Shown: positions 1 to 9,926 of the stretch, in pieces
How the letters are laid out: each line of letters starts with the position of its first letter
Numbering within the stretch: position 1 is the first letter of the stretch
Source: Aricia agestis
Taxonomy: Eukaryota > Arthropoda > Insecta > Lepidoptera > Lycaenidae
NCBI RefSeq assembly: GCF_905147365.1
Contig: NC_056428.1
Coordinates: forward strand, 20,180,001 to 20,244,000
Direction: 5' to 3'
Length of the DNA stretch: 64,000 nt
Notes under the pieces: model-generated
The model's input: the letters and a program-made list of their open reading frames with translations, nothing else
What the model was told of the DNA's origin: nothing
Database searches by the model: none
Program-made: the position numbers and the translations under genes

Positions 1-405
1 CCTCTGTGGTGTAGTGGCGTAGAGCACTCTTGAATTAAACACAAAAGAAAGCGTGTCCAAAAAAAGCTTGTAACGTCAAATTTTACAAAAGTTCGGTAGC
101 ATAATGCATATAAAATAATAATTATAATATGTGAAAATCTATACATAGGTCGTGGGTTCGTTTCTGCATTGGAAAATATCGTTTCCAATTTGGTAGAGGT
201 ACAACGCTGGTCACTTAATCGTCAGATCGGCAAAAATCGGTCCTATGCCTGATCTCTCGCCAGTCTTTTCAGTACCGGTGGATTATGAAAGTACAGGAAG
301 AGTTGCTCTTGTGTATACGCAAACGTTTGAATCTTCTCGCGAAGTTGGCCTAGTTTTAAATAAATCTACCATCGACCGGTGTAGGAGGCACGATGTCAAA
401 AAATG
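1..405 (+). mobile_element. tRNA-headed SINE (family U), interrupted head
   Basis: The left edge carries a pol III A-box-like stretch (TGGTGTAGTGG, about 8-18) and a B-box-like stretch (GGTTCG, 155-160). A body follows (CTGATCTCTCGCCAGTC, GGATTATGAAAGT) whose reverse complement recurs at 9.1-9.7 kb and 27.1 kb. A tRNA-derived SINE is the best reading. The A-to-B spacing of about 135 bp is much longer than in a tRNA. The intervening 65-130 segment resembles 2,320-2,400, so a small repeat seems to have landed inside the promoter head. It is not a functional tRNA gene. Confidence 0.6.
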
Positions 406-460
406 TAAGTGACCGATTTACGTTGTTCCATTATGGACAAGCGATAAAGAATGTGTATAA

Positions 461-552
461 GGGAGTATACCCATACTACGTGACCTACTTTTTAAATTTT
501 TTGACCCCCCCCCCCCCCCCCTCCCCCTGGTGACCACGCGTAGTATATGCCA
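461..552 (+). repeat. Hairpin repeat with poly-C tract
   Basis: A left arm (GGGAGTATACCCATACTACG) and a partly matching right arm (CGCGTAGTATATG) enclose a long C run (about 505-522). A diverged copy in the opposite orientation is at 2,107-2,191. It is a small palindromic, MITE-like element of unknown class. Confidence 0.5.
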
Positions 553-721
553 AGACCCCCTTCTCCCCCCCTTAGATTGTTCACGTGGTATTGACAAGAA
601 TAATTTTTAATAATTTTTTAAGTAGAAAGAGTAGATGACAAATGAAAAAAAAAATTGACTTATATTTATGTTTATTAAGTTATTTATTACAAAAGACTCT
701 TTGCAAGTTTATAACAACTAC

Positions 722-1208
722 AGATCGCCCGATGGTCGAAATTTTACCTCAAATAAAAAAAAGTATGTTTCCAACGCTTTTCTATTGATAATAATTGATA
801 TTCTATTGTCAAAATAATATTGCCTTTATTATTTTTTACACCTGTGAAAGTCTTAGATTAATAAAGTCAAATGATGACAGACTGCCGACTGGCCGTGTAG
901 TAACAGTATTTAAGATTTATAATAAAAACTTAATATATTTTCAATTTGACAACTGCCGACTTCAACTATAAATAAAAGAGTACAATTCGTGTGTATAGGC
1001 TTGTCAATCAAAATCTCGAGCGTGTGTGTTGTAGTGTGTGTAATGTTTTATTTGTTAAAAAAATGTATGATAAACGCATATTTTCAAAATAATATTAGCT
1101 CGATGCATTTCTTCACCATATAAACTATAACTGTGCGAAAATTCATGCACCTATTCCCCGTTTTTCGTAAAAAGGGTTACAAAGTTTTTCACTCGCGTAT
1201 TAATATTA
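722..1208 (+). repeat. Interspersed repeat family AA, copy 1
   Basis: Begins near AGATCGCCCGATGGTCGAAA and contains GTGTGTTGTAGTGTGTGTAA and a degenerate GAACCCTTT-like end. Diverged copies are at 4,242-4,605 (minus) and 5,278-5,962 (plus). It has no coding capacity. The class is not recognised. Confidence 0.55.
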
Positions 1209-1313
1209 TGATTATTACTACTCAATTAAATATGGAAATAAAAATAACGATTATCAAAAATACTTTTATAGGTACCCAAAAGTTTGCCAAAAAAAAACTT
1301 GACACCAATAGTA

Positions 1314-1458
1314 TCTTATATTATATAAAAATTTTCAAATGTGTTAGTCGCGCTAAAACTCGAAAACGGCTGAACGGATTGGGCTGATTTTAGTCTTAAA
1401 ATATTTGTAGAAGTCCAGGGAAGGTTTTAAAGTGACACGAAGTTCACCGGGATAGCAG
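1314..1458 (+). mobile_element. Short non-autonomous Helitron-like element (family L)
   Basis: Starts TCTTATATTATATAAAAA after an A and ends near GTTCACCGGGATAGCAG before a T. This fits the TC start and A|T target rule of Helitrons, with the final CTAG decayed to GCAG. It carries the motif AACGGCTGAACGGATTGGGC shared with other short Helitrons here. The two flanks (1,219-1,310 and 1,466-1,570) are imperfect direct repeats of each other. Confidence 0.5.
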
Positions 1459-1585
1459 TTTATAATAAATATTACTTAATTAAATATGAGAATAAAAATA
1501 ACGATCACCAAAAATACTTTGATACCCAATACCCAATAGTTTGCCAAAAAGAAATACTTGACAGCAATATTTAAGATATACTATT

Positions 1586-1797
1586 CAAGGTGTAACAAAA
1601 CTAAGTGATAATACTTAAGGATGTGTACGTGTTCCTTAAAGTGAGTTTACTGTGATCGTATGGAGAATTTCGTTACACTGGGGCACTTGCCCATACAAAA
1701 GTGAAAAAATTTTGCTCATTCAGCGCTGCTACTTTCACAGTGAACTCTATGTGAGGAACACATACACATCCTAAAGTATTATCACTTAGATTTATGT
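1586..1797. mobile_element. Palindromic TA-site MITE (family Z), degraded copy
   Basis: Shares GGTGTAACAAAACTAAGTGA and the mirrored TAAAGTATTATCACTTAG with better copies at 47,500-47,748 and 54,514-54,772. Both ends are eroded here. Tc1/mariner-like affiliation is inferred from TA sites at the other copies. Confidence 0.6.
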
Positions 1798-2106
1798 ATA
1801 ATATATATAATAATAGTCTAAAATTAAAATAGAACAATCTGAGAAATCAATTTCTAGGCAGATGGTGAACCTAAGTAATTTAGTTGCGTTTAAAGTTAAA
1901 CCCAACCGACAGATCATTATTAACACCCACCAAATATAGTAAATGATCACCAAGCTTGACAGCTTCACCAAACTTCAAAATGCCTGACAAGTGACAACAG
2001 TGCCTGTTTTTTTTATGGCTTCTATAAATAACCATAATAAATGCCAATGTCAGGTATTAAATGGCGAGAAAAAAAATTTCGTATGACGTTTCTCTCGGCG
2101 AAATTG

Positions 2107-2191
2107 ACTACGTGACAAAACTCTAGACCCTCTCCCTCCCTCCTGTGACCTAAATGGGTCACGTAGTATGAGTATGCTCCCTAAGCAGGAT
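2107..2191 (-). repeat. Hairpin repeat, second copy
   Basis: GACTACGTGAC and GTCACGTAGTATGAGTATGC form the arms around a C/T-rich loop. It is a diverged copy of the repeat at 461-552 in the opposite orientation. Confidence 0.5.
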
Positions 2192-2775
2192 TTTAAAAGC
2201 TACAAAACCAAATACATGATACAAAACTGTGATTGCCAGACAAACTCCATAAGAATAAAGTTTGTCTAAATATATTATGCATACATGAGAGAAAATATTA
2301 AAACATTCACCATTCCAACTTCGAAAAAGTTCGGCAGCAATGCATACCTACTACTATTTAGTATTTGACACACATGTCAAAATCTACACACGGCCCAATT
2401 AGTTTCTAAACACACTAGCAGAGTAGACAGAATTATAGAGTATGCCGACTTAGAACTGATGTTGAAATTTTTAAATTTGACGTATTATGACGAAAATCGT
2501 CGCTAGGGTTGTTATCTTGTTACCTACGAATTTAAAACTATGACATATTCGCTGGACGTGTTCCTCTTTGGTCGTATTGTTGTTTGTGTTTTGGCACATG
2601 CGATTAAAATTGTCAGAATCCAATTTTGAAATCTCTATTTTAAATATTTAAAAATAAATTATATCAGCCAGCGCGAGGCACATTCCGTTCATAATCCTAG
2701 TGAAACCCGACGAATTTGACAGATATTGAAACCTGTCCGTCTCTTTGCAGTCGAACTACTGGTCGTTATGTCTAT

Positions 2776-2952
2776 TGTGACACTAGGCCGAAAATACGCC
2801 GCCGTAGTTCGGCATGATTACGCTTGCAATGCGCTACGCATAATATAATATAACGCGACGTTATTTCGGCATATTGTGTCATCGGCAATTTAAAATATAT
2901 TGCAGGCGTATTCATGCCGAACTTCGGCTGCGTTTTTTCGGCTTAGTGACAC
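2776..2952. mobile_element. MITE with ~46-bp inverted ends
   Basis: The left end CACTAGGCCGAAAATACGCC mirrors the right end, which reads CACTAAGCCGAAAAAACGCA on the other strand. Both continue into GTTCGGCATGA. The element is about 180 bp and has no coding capacity. The target duplication is unclear, so the superfamily is not assigned. Confidence 0.6.
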
Positions 2953-3386
2953 TTAAAAATTCTAGTCATTTGATCAACGGAATTTTTTTTGCTTGTATTA
3001 ATTTACCGGAGTATTATAAAAACCATATCGTTTTTAAATATTATAGTTTCATCACGCGCTTTATATTTTAGTACTTATGTCACTTATAACGACCCCAAAG
3101 TGCAATATTTTTAGGTTTTTCATGTTTCATATTTCGAAATATTTGCATGCGAATATTTTTGTTACAACATTTTCATTGTAGCTAAATTTTAAGATCTATT
3201 AACATGTCGTACATATAGTAGAGAATTTAAAATCTTCAAACCATGAACTGTATTAATATTTTCTAACAATGCTATCATAATGTGATATAAGGATTAGAAG
3301 TACAAGTTCAATTACTAAAAAAAAAACAATCACATTAATTTGTCAAAGACGAAAATTAATGATTTATTTCCTTAGGTCCTGATATT
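2953..3386. other. No feature seen
   Basis: AT-rich sequence without a supportable frame, splice-bounded exon or repeat that I can match elsewhere in the window. Confidence 0.5.
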
Positions 3387-3433
3387 ATGATACCTAGTTA
3401 TGTCCCAAGGCTTAGGACATAACTAGGTATCAT
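3387..3433. repeat. Perfect 19-bp palindrome
   Basis: ATGATACCTAGTTATGTCC (3,387-3,405) is exactly mirrored at 3,415-3,433 around a 9-nt loop. It could be a tiny MITE or a cruciform-forming site. No second copy was seen. Confidence 0.75.
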
Positions 3434-3906
3434 ATTTTTACAAATAAGTAGTAAGAAAAAATATCTCAACAGACTCTCCTTCTTTTCGAGCGCAAAGGAA
3501 TACTTACAATATTTTTTCCGCCGACCAACTCTAATTACAGTCTAATTTGTTTCGAGGACATATGAATGCACCCTAATTGTTTTCCAGACTTCGTGTAGAA
3601 TGTAAAGTGTGGCTAATTACGTTTCCACTTTAATATGACTAATTCTCCGACCTAGGATCGTTATCATCATGTGCATTGAAGACGTCGTAGACCGCGCTTA
3701 GAGACATAACTGCAGTTTGACATATCATGACATTTTCATGCGGAATCTACTAGAAGGCAAAGCACAATACGGGTAGACCAAGAAAAAATAATGTTACTCA
3801 ACTAAATAATAATAGACAATGCTAAGGTCATGCTCATGTTGTATAGAGAACTGAGTGCTGATGAAAGACAAGGGTGTCACCTCCGCCAACAAAGGCTTTG
3901 CCCTTA
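3434..3906. other. No gene seen; weak internal similarity
   Basis: No coding signal. The segment near 3,610-3,680 resembles 4,145-4,235 (both contain TAATTAC and CTAGGAT..GTTATCAT), which suggests an old repeat pair. Confidence 0.4.
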
Positions 3907-4080
3907 GAGGGCCCCTAGACGATCGATTTTATTGTGTATTTTCATTGAACAATATTATTGAACAATTTATTTGACAATAATATTGAAAGGCGGACCCATT
4001 AAATCAACAACCCTAGACGGTCAATAATATTTAACAATACGTGATATTGCAAATAAAATTTATCGTCTAGAGACCCCCCC
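3907..4080. mobile_element. MITE with inverted ends
   Basis: The left end GAGGGCCCCTAGACGATCGA mirrors the right end, which reads GGGGGGGTCTCTAGACGATA on the other strand. TTA and TAA flank it, so a TA or TWA target is likely. The interior holds AATATTATTGAACAATTT-type repeats. Confidence 0.55.
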
Positions 4081-4241
4081 TAATTAAGAACAGAGAGAGA
4101 GAGAGAAACTTCAATTTAAGAAGGAGTTTGACTGATGTAATGGCCTTATGTCTCTTCGTTTAATTACATTTCAGTTATGATATACGTATATGAGTGCGGC
4201 AGTGATTCTCTGACCTCCTAGGATTGTTGTTATCATAATAT

Positions 4242-4605
4242 TAATACGCGAACGAAAAACTTTGGAACCCTTTTCACGAAAAATGGGGAAACGTAGGTGC
4301 ATGAAATTTTGCACACTTATAGTTTATATGGTGAAGGAGTGCATCGAGCTAATATTATTTTGAAATTATGCTTTTATCATACATTTTTTTTAACAAATAA
4401 AACATTACACACACTACAACACTGGTATAGTTTTTTTATTGAATCTAAGATACTATTAGACAATGCTTACACGGCCAGTCTGAGATCAGCTAAGTCCCGG
4501 AGACAAGAGTTGAAAAAAAATTTATAAAGTTAATATTTTTTACAAAATATAAGTAGGTAGTAGTCCTAATGTCGTTGAAACTAAGGTCGAATTTCGCGAT
4601 CTCTA
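4242..4605 (-). repeat. Family AA repeat, copy 2
   Basis: Reverse-complement match to 722-1,208, including the ACACACTACAACAC stretch and the terminal TCGCGATCTCTAG. Several internal differences show that it is old. Confidence 0.55.
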
Positions 4606-4641
4606 GTCATCTTTCATTGACGTCGTTTAAACACTTTCCAG

Positions 4642-4966
4642 AACCGACTTCAAAATCGTGCGTCATTGAGAATTAAAATTCACTATCTCAAAAACTATTG
4701 AAACTGATGAAAAAAAAAATATTTATATGAAACTTGCACTGTTCCCTAAGTTCAACAATACCTAGTACAACAAAAAAGAATTACTTAAATCGGACTTGTA
4801 GTTCGGGAGAAATGCGAACACAAACAATAAAAACATAGACTTTTAAAATTTGGCACATTTGTACAGACGCTGATATAGATTAACATAATACACGAAAACT
4901 GCGAAGGTCTGGAAATATTACATACATACGGGTCGAATTGATAACCTCCTTTTTTGAAGTCGGTTA
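4642..4966. mobile_element. Repeat family EE with AACCGACTTC inverted ends
   Basis: Bounded by AACCGACTTCAAAA and TTTTTTGAAGTCGGTT, which are mirror images. A close relative is at 52,021-52,338, with shared interior ATACCTAGTACAACAAA and CATACATACGGGTCGAA. It is MITE-like and has no coding capacity. Confidence 0.55.
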
Positions 4967-5277
4967 AAAATAGCAGCATTAGCCATAGACCTTAATTATT
5001 ATTATGTAAATGCGCGAAGCTAATAAACACCAATATTGGAATATTATGCGAGATCGCACAAATATGATACGATTTATTGCTGATTATAATTTTGATGTGA
5101 TGTTATAGGCCGTGTCAAACTATTTGCATGATAAAATATTAACTAATAATTCATATTAAATTGAATAAACACACGAAGCAACTCTGTTAGAAGCTTTCAT
5201 TTATTTGTAATTATATTAATAGATGAATAAACTTTGGTCTATTTTGGAATGAAAATGTTTACATAATTATTATTACT

Positions 5278-5962
5278 AGAGATCGCCCAGTGGTCGAAAT
5301 TCGACCTCAAAAATAAAAATTAAATTATAAGTTTCAAATTTTAAGGCTTTTCTATTTGATATTCTATTATCAAAATATTGACTTTATTATTTTTTGGGAC
5401 TATTCCTGCGACAAGCTCACTAAAGTCAAATTATGACAGACTGGCCGTGTAATAATTGTCTAATGCAGTATTATAAAAAAACTCAATCTATTTTCAATTT
5501 GACAACAGACTTTAACCATAAACAAAAGATAACAATAATTCGTGTGTATAGGCTTTTCAATCAAAATCTCTAAGTGTGTGTGTTGTAGTGTGTGTAATGT
5601 TTTATTTCTTAAAATAATGTATGATAAGAGCATAATTTCAAAACCATATTACTTAGCTCGATGCACTCCTTCACCATAATATCTTATCTTATATCTTTAA
5701 ACGAGCAATTCTTGTATATATATAATTGGAATCTCGGAATCGGCTCCAACGATTTTCATGAAATTTAGTATATAGGGGGTTTCGGGGGCGATAAATCGAT
5801 CCAGATAGGAATCATTTTTAGAAAATGTCATTGTCATCGAATACCGAGCGAAGCTCGGTCAAATAGCTAGTAAACTATAACTGTGCAACATATTTTCATT
5901 CACCTACGTTTCCGCATTTTTCGTCAAAAGGGATCCAAAGATTTTCGCTCGCATATTTATAT
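5278..5962 (+). repeat. Family AA repeat, copy 3, split by a Helitron
   Basis: Matches copy 1 from GATCGCCCAGTGGTCGAAA through GCTCGATGCACTCCTTCACC. It then resumes at TAAACTATAACTGTGCAAC after the 5,692-5,870 insertion. The continuity of the host repeat on both sides defines the insertion. Confidence 0.65.
5692..5870 (+). mobile_element. Non-autonomous Helitron (family K)
   Basis: Ends in the hairpin ACCGAGCGAAGCTCGGT followed by TCAAATAGCTAG and then T, the classical Helitron 3' end. The 5' end is TC-type (TCTTATATCTTTAAACGAGC). The exact first base is uncertain by about 6 bp. A second copy is at 47,768-47,951. It lies inside family AA. Confidence 0.75.
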
Positions 5963-6110
5963 ACAAATTTTGTTACGCTGAGGTTAGGTGGCGCATCGAA
6001 CCAGACGCTGTTGATAAAGAATGGCTAAATATTATTATATAGCAAAGGATAAAGACGTGTGGAAGTAAAAAGCCTCTGCCCAGCAGTGGGACGCCAACGG
6101 CTATTATTGA
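5956..6110 (+). pseudogene. 3' tail of a LINE reverse transcriptase frame
   Basis: A short frame reads AKDKDVWK, a stop, then KASAQQWDANGYY and a stop. This matches the C-terminal signature of lepidopteran LINE polyproteins, where a W precedes a Q-Q-W motif just before the stop. A better copy of the same signature is at 19,518-19,670. Only the last part survives, with at least one nonsense change. Confidence 0.5.
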
Positions 6111-6473
6111 TAATAATTATACTAACTCATAGCGATAGTTACTGAAGAAGTTCCTAGCCCAATTTAAGATCAAATACAATCTGGAAATGCTTATTAAGTT
6201 ATTTACAAATATTATCTGCAAGTGTAAGGCGATTGTTTCAGGTACAATAAATATGTAAACAGTAGACCACCTTGAACTCTGAGCCTGATCGAGCACACAC
6301 ACAGAGAAGGATAATTTCAGAGAACTTGATGTTTGTACCAAAAAAGTGGAGTTGGGAATTTTACATGAACTGGGTGGCAGCACATGTCAATTAAATAAAA
6401 CAGACAAATGTCGTATTGGCAAAATTAATTGGCACCACTTTCGTTGCGCACGTTACCTATCACTTCGCGAGCG
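6111..6473. other. Upstream region of the small gene; nothing else seen
   Basis: No repeat or exon recognised. The last 60 bp are less AT-rich (TTTCGTTGCGCACGTTACC) and may belong to the promoter of the gene that follows. Confidence 0.35.
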
Positions 6474-6504
6474 CTTAAAAATGGAAACGGTTCAGTGGTT
6501 CAGT
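6474..6504 (+). promoter_or_regulatory. Possible core promoter of the small two-exon gene
   Basis: A TATA-like CTTAAAAA is followed about 25 bp later by TTCAGTTA, an arthropod initiator-like sequence. Spacing and position upstream of a coding exon suit a core promoter. This is inferred from motifs only. Confidence 0.25.
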
Positions 6505-6616
6505 TACTCTACTATATGATATTAATATTGTATTGATGGTATACCCAGAATTATTCCAAAGGATGTTTATGAATTCTTTTAAACCATTTCTTTCAGTAGT
6601 TGTTTGGAACTCCATA

Positions 6617-7113
6617 ATGGCCCACGTTTTCTTTTATTTGTGCTTATTTTTGATTACTTCTGAAACAATATTGGTAAGTCTTGTAGTCACTAAATATTAC
6701 ATATTCCTTTATAATTGTAAGGATTTCGATTATCAGTTACCATAATTACATTACATTTGAACGGTAAAAACTGTCCTTATATCCAAATAAAAAAAAGTTG
6801 CAGTAGTTTAATCGTAAAGACGGGCGATTATATTTTGGTTACTTGTATGAATTAAAAACATAGAGCTAAACCAGCAGTTACCTTTTAGGCCTCTGATTCA
6901 AACAAAAAGAAGATAGATGGCATGGTAATAAACATGTTATGGAACAAAGTATACGCTAAACACGACGCTAAAATCAAGGAGCTTGCTATCAGAAAGATCA
7001 GAGAGAGCGGGGAATATGATAAGCTTATGAATCACCTGATGAAAGTGAGGCCACAGAAGTTAGATAAGCTAATACATCTAGTTGGCGAAGTCATGATAAC
7101 TTATATGTCCTAG
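6617..7113 (+). CDS. Small secreted-type protein, two exons, function unknown
   Basis: Exon 1 coding runs 6,617-6,673 and stops at the donor GTAAGT. Exon 2 runs 6,889-7,113 after the acceptor CCTTTTAG. The 215-bp intron is in phase 0. The product is about 93 residues. The first 19 (MAHVFFYLCLFLITSETIL) form a hydrophobic signal peptide, so the ATG at 6,617 is preferred. An in-frame ATG at 6,536 would add 27 residues. The mature part is lysine-rich and helical, with KIKELAIRKIRESGEYDKL. That stretch faintly recalls the first helix of ENY2/Sus1, but the signal peptide and missing second half argue against a nuclear ENY2. An AATAAA lies 84 bp downstream. The intact frame across the splice junction is the main evidence for a real gene. 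Confidence 0.55.
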
Positions 7114-7196
7114 TAATAAGAAAGAAGAAGATGGCGCTTAAGCTACGATTGTATTTGCAGAGAAGTGATTTTTTTTTACTTAATATGAAACAATGA

Positions 7197-7202
7197 AATA
7201 AA
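7197..7202 (+). terminator. Poly(A) signal AATAAA of the small gene
   Basis: Canonical AATAAA 84 bp after the stop codon, followed by a T-rich stretch (AACTTTGTATCATTTG). It is consistent with the mRNA 3' end near 7,220. Confidence 0.45.
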
Positions 7203-7225
7203 ACTGACATCTTTATAACTTTGTA

Positions 7226-7785
7226 TCATTTGCTACATTATTGAATATCATTATTTCCTAGATATGCGAAGAAGATAGGTCAGTAAGTATTAAGTTTGCC
7301 TATTTGTACAGTTTTTGTATTAATTGTAATGTGCTAGTCGTAAGTTTTTTTGATCAAGAATTGACTGTTCTATTCTATAATACCTTCACCACCCTATCTT
7401 TTATGGAATTTCACTTCGATCATTGGATAGGATTGTTTGAGACAGCATACGAATCCCTTACTTGCTGTCTCAAACGAGCGTAAAACAAACTGAGATCGAA
7501 ACGACACTTGAGATACGAGAGTTGGATTCCTGAACGTAATAAAATGTTGTATACGCAACCGAAACCTTAGTACCTTATAATTAAAGACGTCAGTGGATGA
7601 TCCAGATAACCAACTTTTTATAACCAATGGACAATTACTAATTTTTTTCCCTTATAATTTAAACAAACCTTGTAACTTACCAACTTCATCACCTGGCTAT
7701 GTATTTGGCTAGACATATTTTCTTTTTATTTCAAATCATTTTCCCTGCCCTAAAATCTTCATTTATGCAAAAAATACGACATTTT
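7226..7785. other. No gene; one hairpin
   Basis: Contains the inverted pair TTGAGACAGCA / TGCTGTCTCAA (7,427-7,474). Otherwise there is AT-rich sequence without a recognised repeat or exon. Confidence 0.45.
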
Positions 7786-8486
7786 AAGGGTTCCGTATTC
7801 AAAGGGTAAAAACGGGACCCTATTACTGAGACTTCGATGTCTGTCCGTCTGTCTGTCTGTCTGTCTGTCTCCAGGCTGTATCTCAAAAACCGCTATAGCT
7901 AGACTTCTGAAATTTTCTCAGATTGTGTATTTCTGTTGCCGCTATAACAACAAATACTAAAAATAAAATAAAATTAATATTTAAGGGCCTTTTGCCTTCT
8001 TGGCTCTTTATCAATAATGGCTACACGTAGTCAATTAAATACACATTCACAAAATACTTAATAATATTATTTTAATATATTATTTTAATAATAATATTTA
8101 TAGCAATTTAATAATTCATCCATACTTCCATACTAATATTATAAATGCGAAAGTGTGTCTGTCTGTCTGTTACCTCTTCACGCCTAAACGGCTGAACCGA
8201 TTGGGCTGAAATTTGGAACAGAGATACTTTGAGTCCCGGGTAAGGACATAGGATACTTTTTATCCTGGAAAAATGTAAGGTTCATACGCGATAAACTAAT
8301 TTTGGCGCAACGGAGTTGCGGGCGTCATCTAGTACCTACTTAATAAAATAAAAAAATATTTTTTTTAAGGCGGGCTCCCATACAAAAAAATATATTTTTT
8401 CATACCATTTAAGTGCGAAAATTCGCTCTTGAATGGTACGGAACCCTTCGTGCGCGAGTCCGACTTGCACTTAGCCGATTTTTTTA
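7786..8486 (+). repeat. GTCT-rich interspersed repeat (family V), with nested Helitron
   Basis: Begins AAGGGTTCCGTATTC and carries a GTCT microsatellite, CTATAACAACAAATAC and GGCTCCCATACAA. It ends CGAGTCCGACTTGCACTTAG then CCGATTTTT. The 8,127-8,332 Helitron interrupts it. Other V copies are at 10,371, 12,705, 20,122(-), 33,934, 35,823(-), 50,696(-) and 57,890. It is abundant in Lepidoptera. I cannot assign its class from sequence alone. Confidence 0.7.
8127..8332 (+). mobile_element. Short non-autonomous Helitron (family H), full length
   Basis: Starts TCCATACTAATATTATAAAT with a GTCT microsatellite, contains CGGCTGAACCGATTGGGCTG, and ends TTGCGGGCGTCATCTAG before T. The terminal CTAG and A|T insertion rule are Helitron hallmarks. 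It is a MINE/Lep1-style lepidopteran element (name from memory, not checked). It is inserted in a family V repeat. Confidence 0.75.
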
Positions 8487-8856
8487 ACTGTTACTTACCT
8501 GGTTCTTCCACTAACGTCTTCAATTACAGCCTCTCATTAGTTAGTGGTTCATTAAAATCCCCAATCAGATCATAATACAGTATAATGGTGAATAAATTAA
8601 CGCGCTGAAACAATAATGAACCAAATAAGTTATTATATAATTACAATGCATTAATTACACAAAAACGTGCGTCAAAATTCCACAATTCCTCATTATTTAT
8701 TCTTAACTTAATTATCGTTATTTTTCCTACACGTCGTATTTAATTTGGGTTGGTTATAATTAGTTAACAGAGCAGGTTTTTTAAATGAGATCGATTGGGA
8801 GTGAATGAGCAGAAAATAAGAATTTCAAAACTTTTTAAAATTTAAAGTTCGTTTAA
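8487..8856. other. No feature seen
   Basis: AT-rich sequence with no supportable exon or recognised repeat. Confidence 0.45.
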
Positions 8857-8987
8857 GAGGGCTTACGCAAAAAATCATACATCGACCTTCTCTCTTCACA
8901 CTCGCGCCCGTCTTTCATATGCCAGGTGAAAATGGACGACGCGGATTCATCGCCAAATTAGTTTTTTTCAATGACTCGATAAATAAT
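8857..8987 (+). mobile_element. Partial TTAA-site MITE
   Basis: Starts after TTAA with GAGGGCTTACGC and shares TTCTCTCTTCACACTC and TTCATCGCCAAATTAG with the complete element at 18,040-18,470. The right part is missing. Confidence 0.5.
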
Positions 8988-9081
8988 AGGTTGGAGAAAA
9001 AGTCTTTTCGCATTATATTATGTATGAACTTGTCTCGTCAAATCTCTTGGGCTATACCAATTGTATCTGGCTGATTTTACT
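8988..9081 (+). mobile_element. Mariner-like terminal fragment
   Basis: After a TA, GGTTGGAGAAAAAGTCTTTT resembles the terminal repeat of lepidopteran mariner elements. Neither the transposase nor the other end is visible. Confidence 0.35.
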
Positions 9082-9690
9082 ATTATTAAAAAGTTTTAAT
9101 TTTACAGAAGACAATTCCAAATTCAAATTAGGTAAAAAAATTTACACATATGCGCAATACACAAGAGCACTCTAATAAGTAATAACCCTGTGGGACGGAC
9201 GACCGACACGACTAACAGATCAAGCAATTTTTACGCGGGAGAGCCATGCTGCGGCACGAATGGGCTGGCTCGACCGGAGAAATACCACGTTCGCACAGAA
9301 AACCGGCGTGAAACAGCGCTTGCGCTGTGTTTCGCCGAGTGAGTGAGTTTACCGGAGGCCCAATCCCCTACTCTTTGCCATTCCCTCCCCTATTCCCTTC
9401 CCTATCCATCCCTACCCTCCCCTATTACCCTATTCCCTCTTAAAAGGCCGGCAACGCACCTGCAGCTCTTTTGATGCTGCGAGTGTCCATGGGCGACAGA
9501 AGTTGCTTCCTATCAGGTGACCCGTTTGCTCGTTTGCCCCCTTATTTCATAAAAAAAAAACAAGCACAGGACCAAATTTTAACATGCTCTTCTGATGCAT
9601 GGATGATTATCCATGCAACGGAAGGGTAGGTAACTAGTAAGATGTTACTCGTCAGACAATCTGATGATCAGCTTACATTGCATAGGTATC
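9082..9690 (-). mobile_element. SINE family U, split by a family R SINE
   Basis: The left portion (ATTCAAATTAGG to GACTAACAGATCAAGCA) and the right portion (CAAGCACAGGACCAAATTTT to CAGACAATCTGATGATCAG) together match the reverse of the SINE at 1-405. CAAGCA is duplicated on both sides of the 9,227-9,560 insert. Confidence 0.6.
9227..9560 (+). mobile_element. A-tailed SINE-like retroposon (family R)
   Basis: The head is GGGAGAGCCATG.. and GGCTCGACCGGAGAAATACC, followed by a pyrimidine-rich variable block (CCCTA-type). The tail, TGACCCGTTTGCTCGTTTGC, then TTATTTCATA and an A-run, is LINE-like. It is flanked by the 6-bp duplication CAAGCA (9,221-9,226 and 9,561-9,566), which proves retroposition. 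Other copies are at 33,981, 48,370, 63,509 and 63,798. Confidence 0.8.
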
Positions 9691-9697
9691 ATTTATA

Positions 9698-9745
9698 TAT
9701 ATATATATATTTTACTAGCTGTAATATATATATATATATATATAA
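9698..9745. repeat. AT microsatellites
   Basis: Two (TA)n runs are separated by TTTTACTAGCTGTAA. The TACTAGCTG core suggests that one run grew at the end of an old Helitron in reverse orientation. Confidence 0.6.
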
Positions 9746-9754
9746 TAATTGATA

Positions 9755-9926
9755 GTACATTATTCCAACTCTAGACTGACAGCGACTATTGTTTGTGCGA
9801 AGGTATAGGTGCGACGGGATAGCGACGGACGTTGGCATGGTTACATACTTAATAGTCACTTCAATGAAATAATATGGGCCTAAATATAACTATATATGGC
9901 AAAACAACGTTTGCCAGAACAGCTAG
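9755..9926 (+). mobile_element. Helitron family B, 5'-truncated
   Basis: Ends GGCAAAACAACGTTTGCC, then AGAACAGCTAG before T. The GGCAAA/TTTGCC hairpin next to terminal CTAG is the Helitron 3' signature. Relatives are at 18,936(-), 35,260 and 62,661. Confidence 0.65.

Noticed and set aside
1..165. tRNA gene
   Set aside because: Pol III boxes are about 135 bp apart, no cloverleaf is possible, and the body matches SINE copies elsewhere.
504..522. Poly-C tract as an assembly gap or telomere-like sequence
   Set aside because: Similar C-runs recur inside repeats at 32,546 and 55,731. Here it belongs to a hairpin repeat.
6889..7113. ENY2 gene
   Set aside because: Only one helix is similar. The upstream exon encodes a signal peptide and the second half of ENY2 is absent. 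Kept as unknown.
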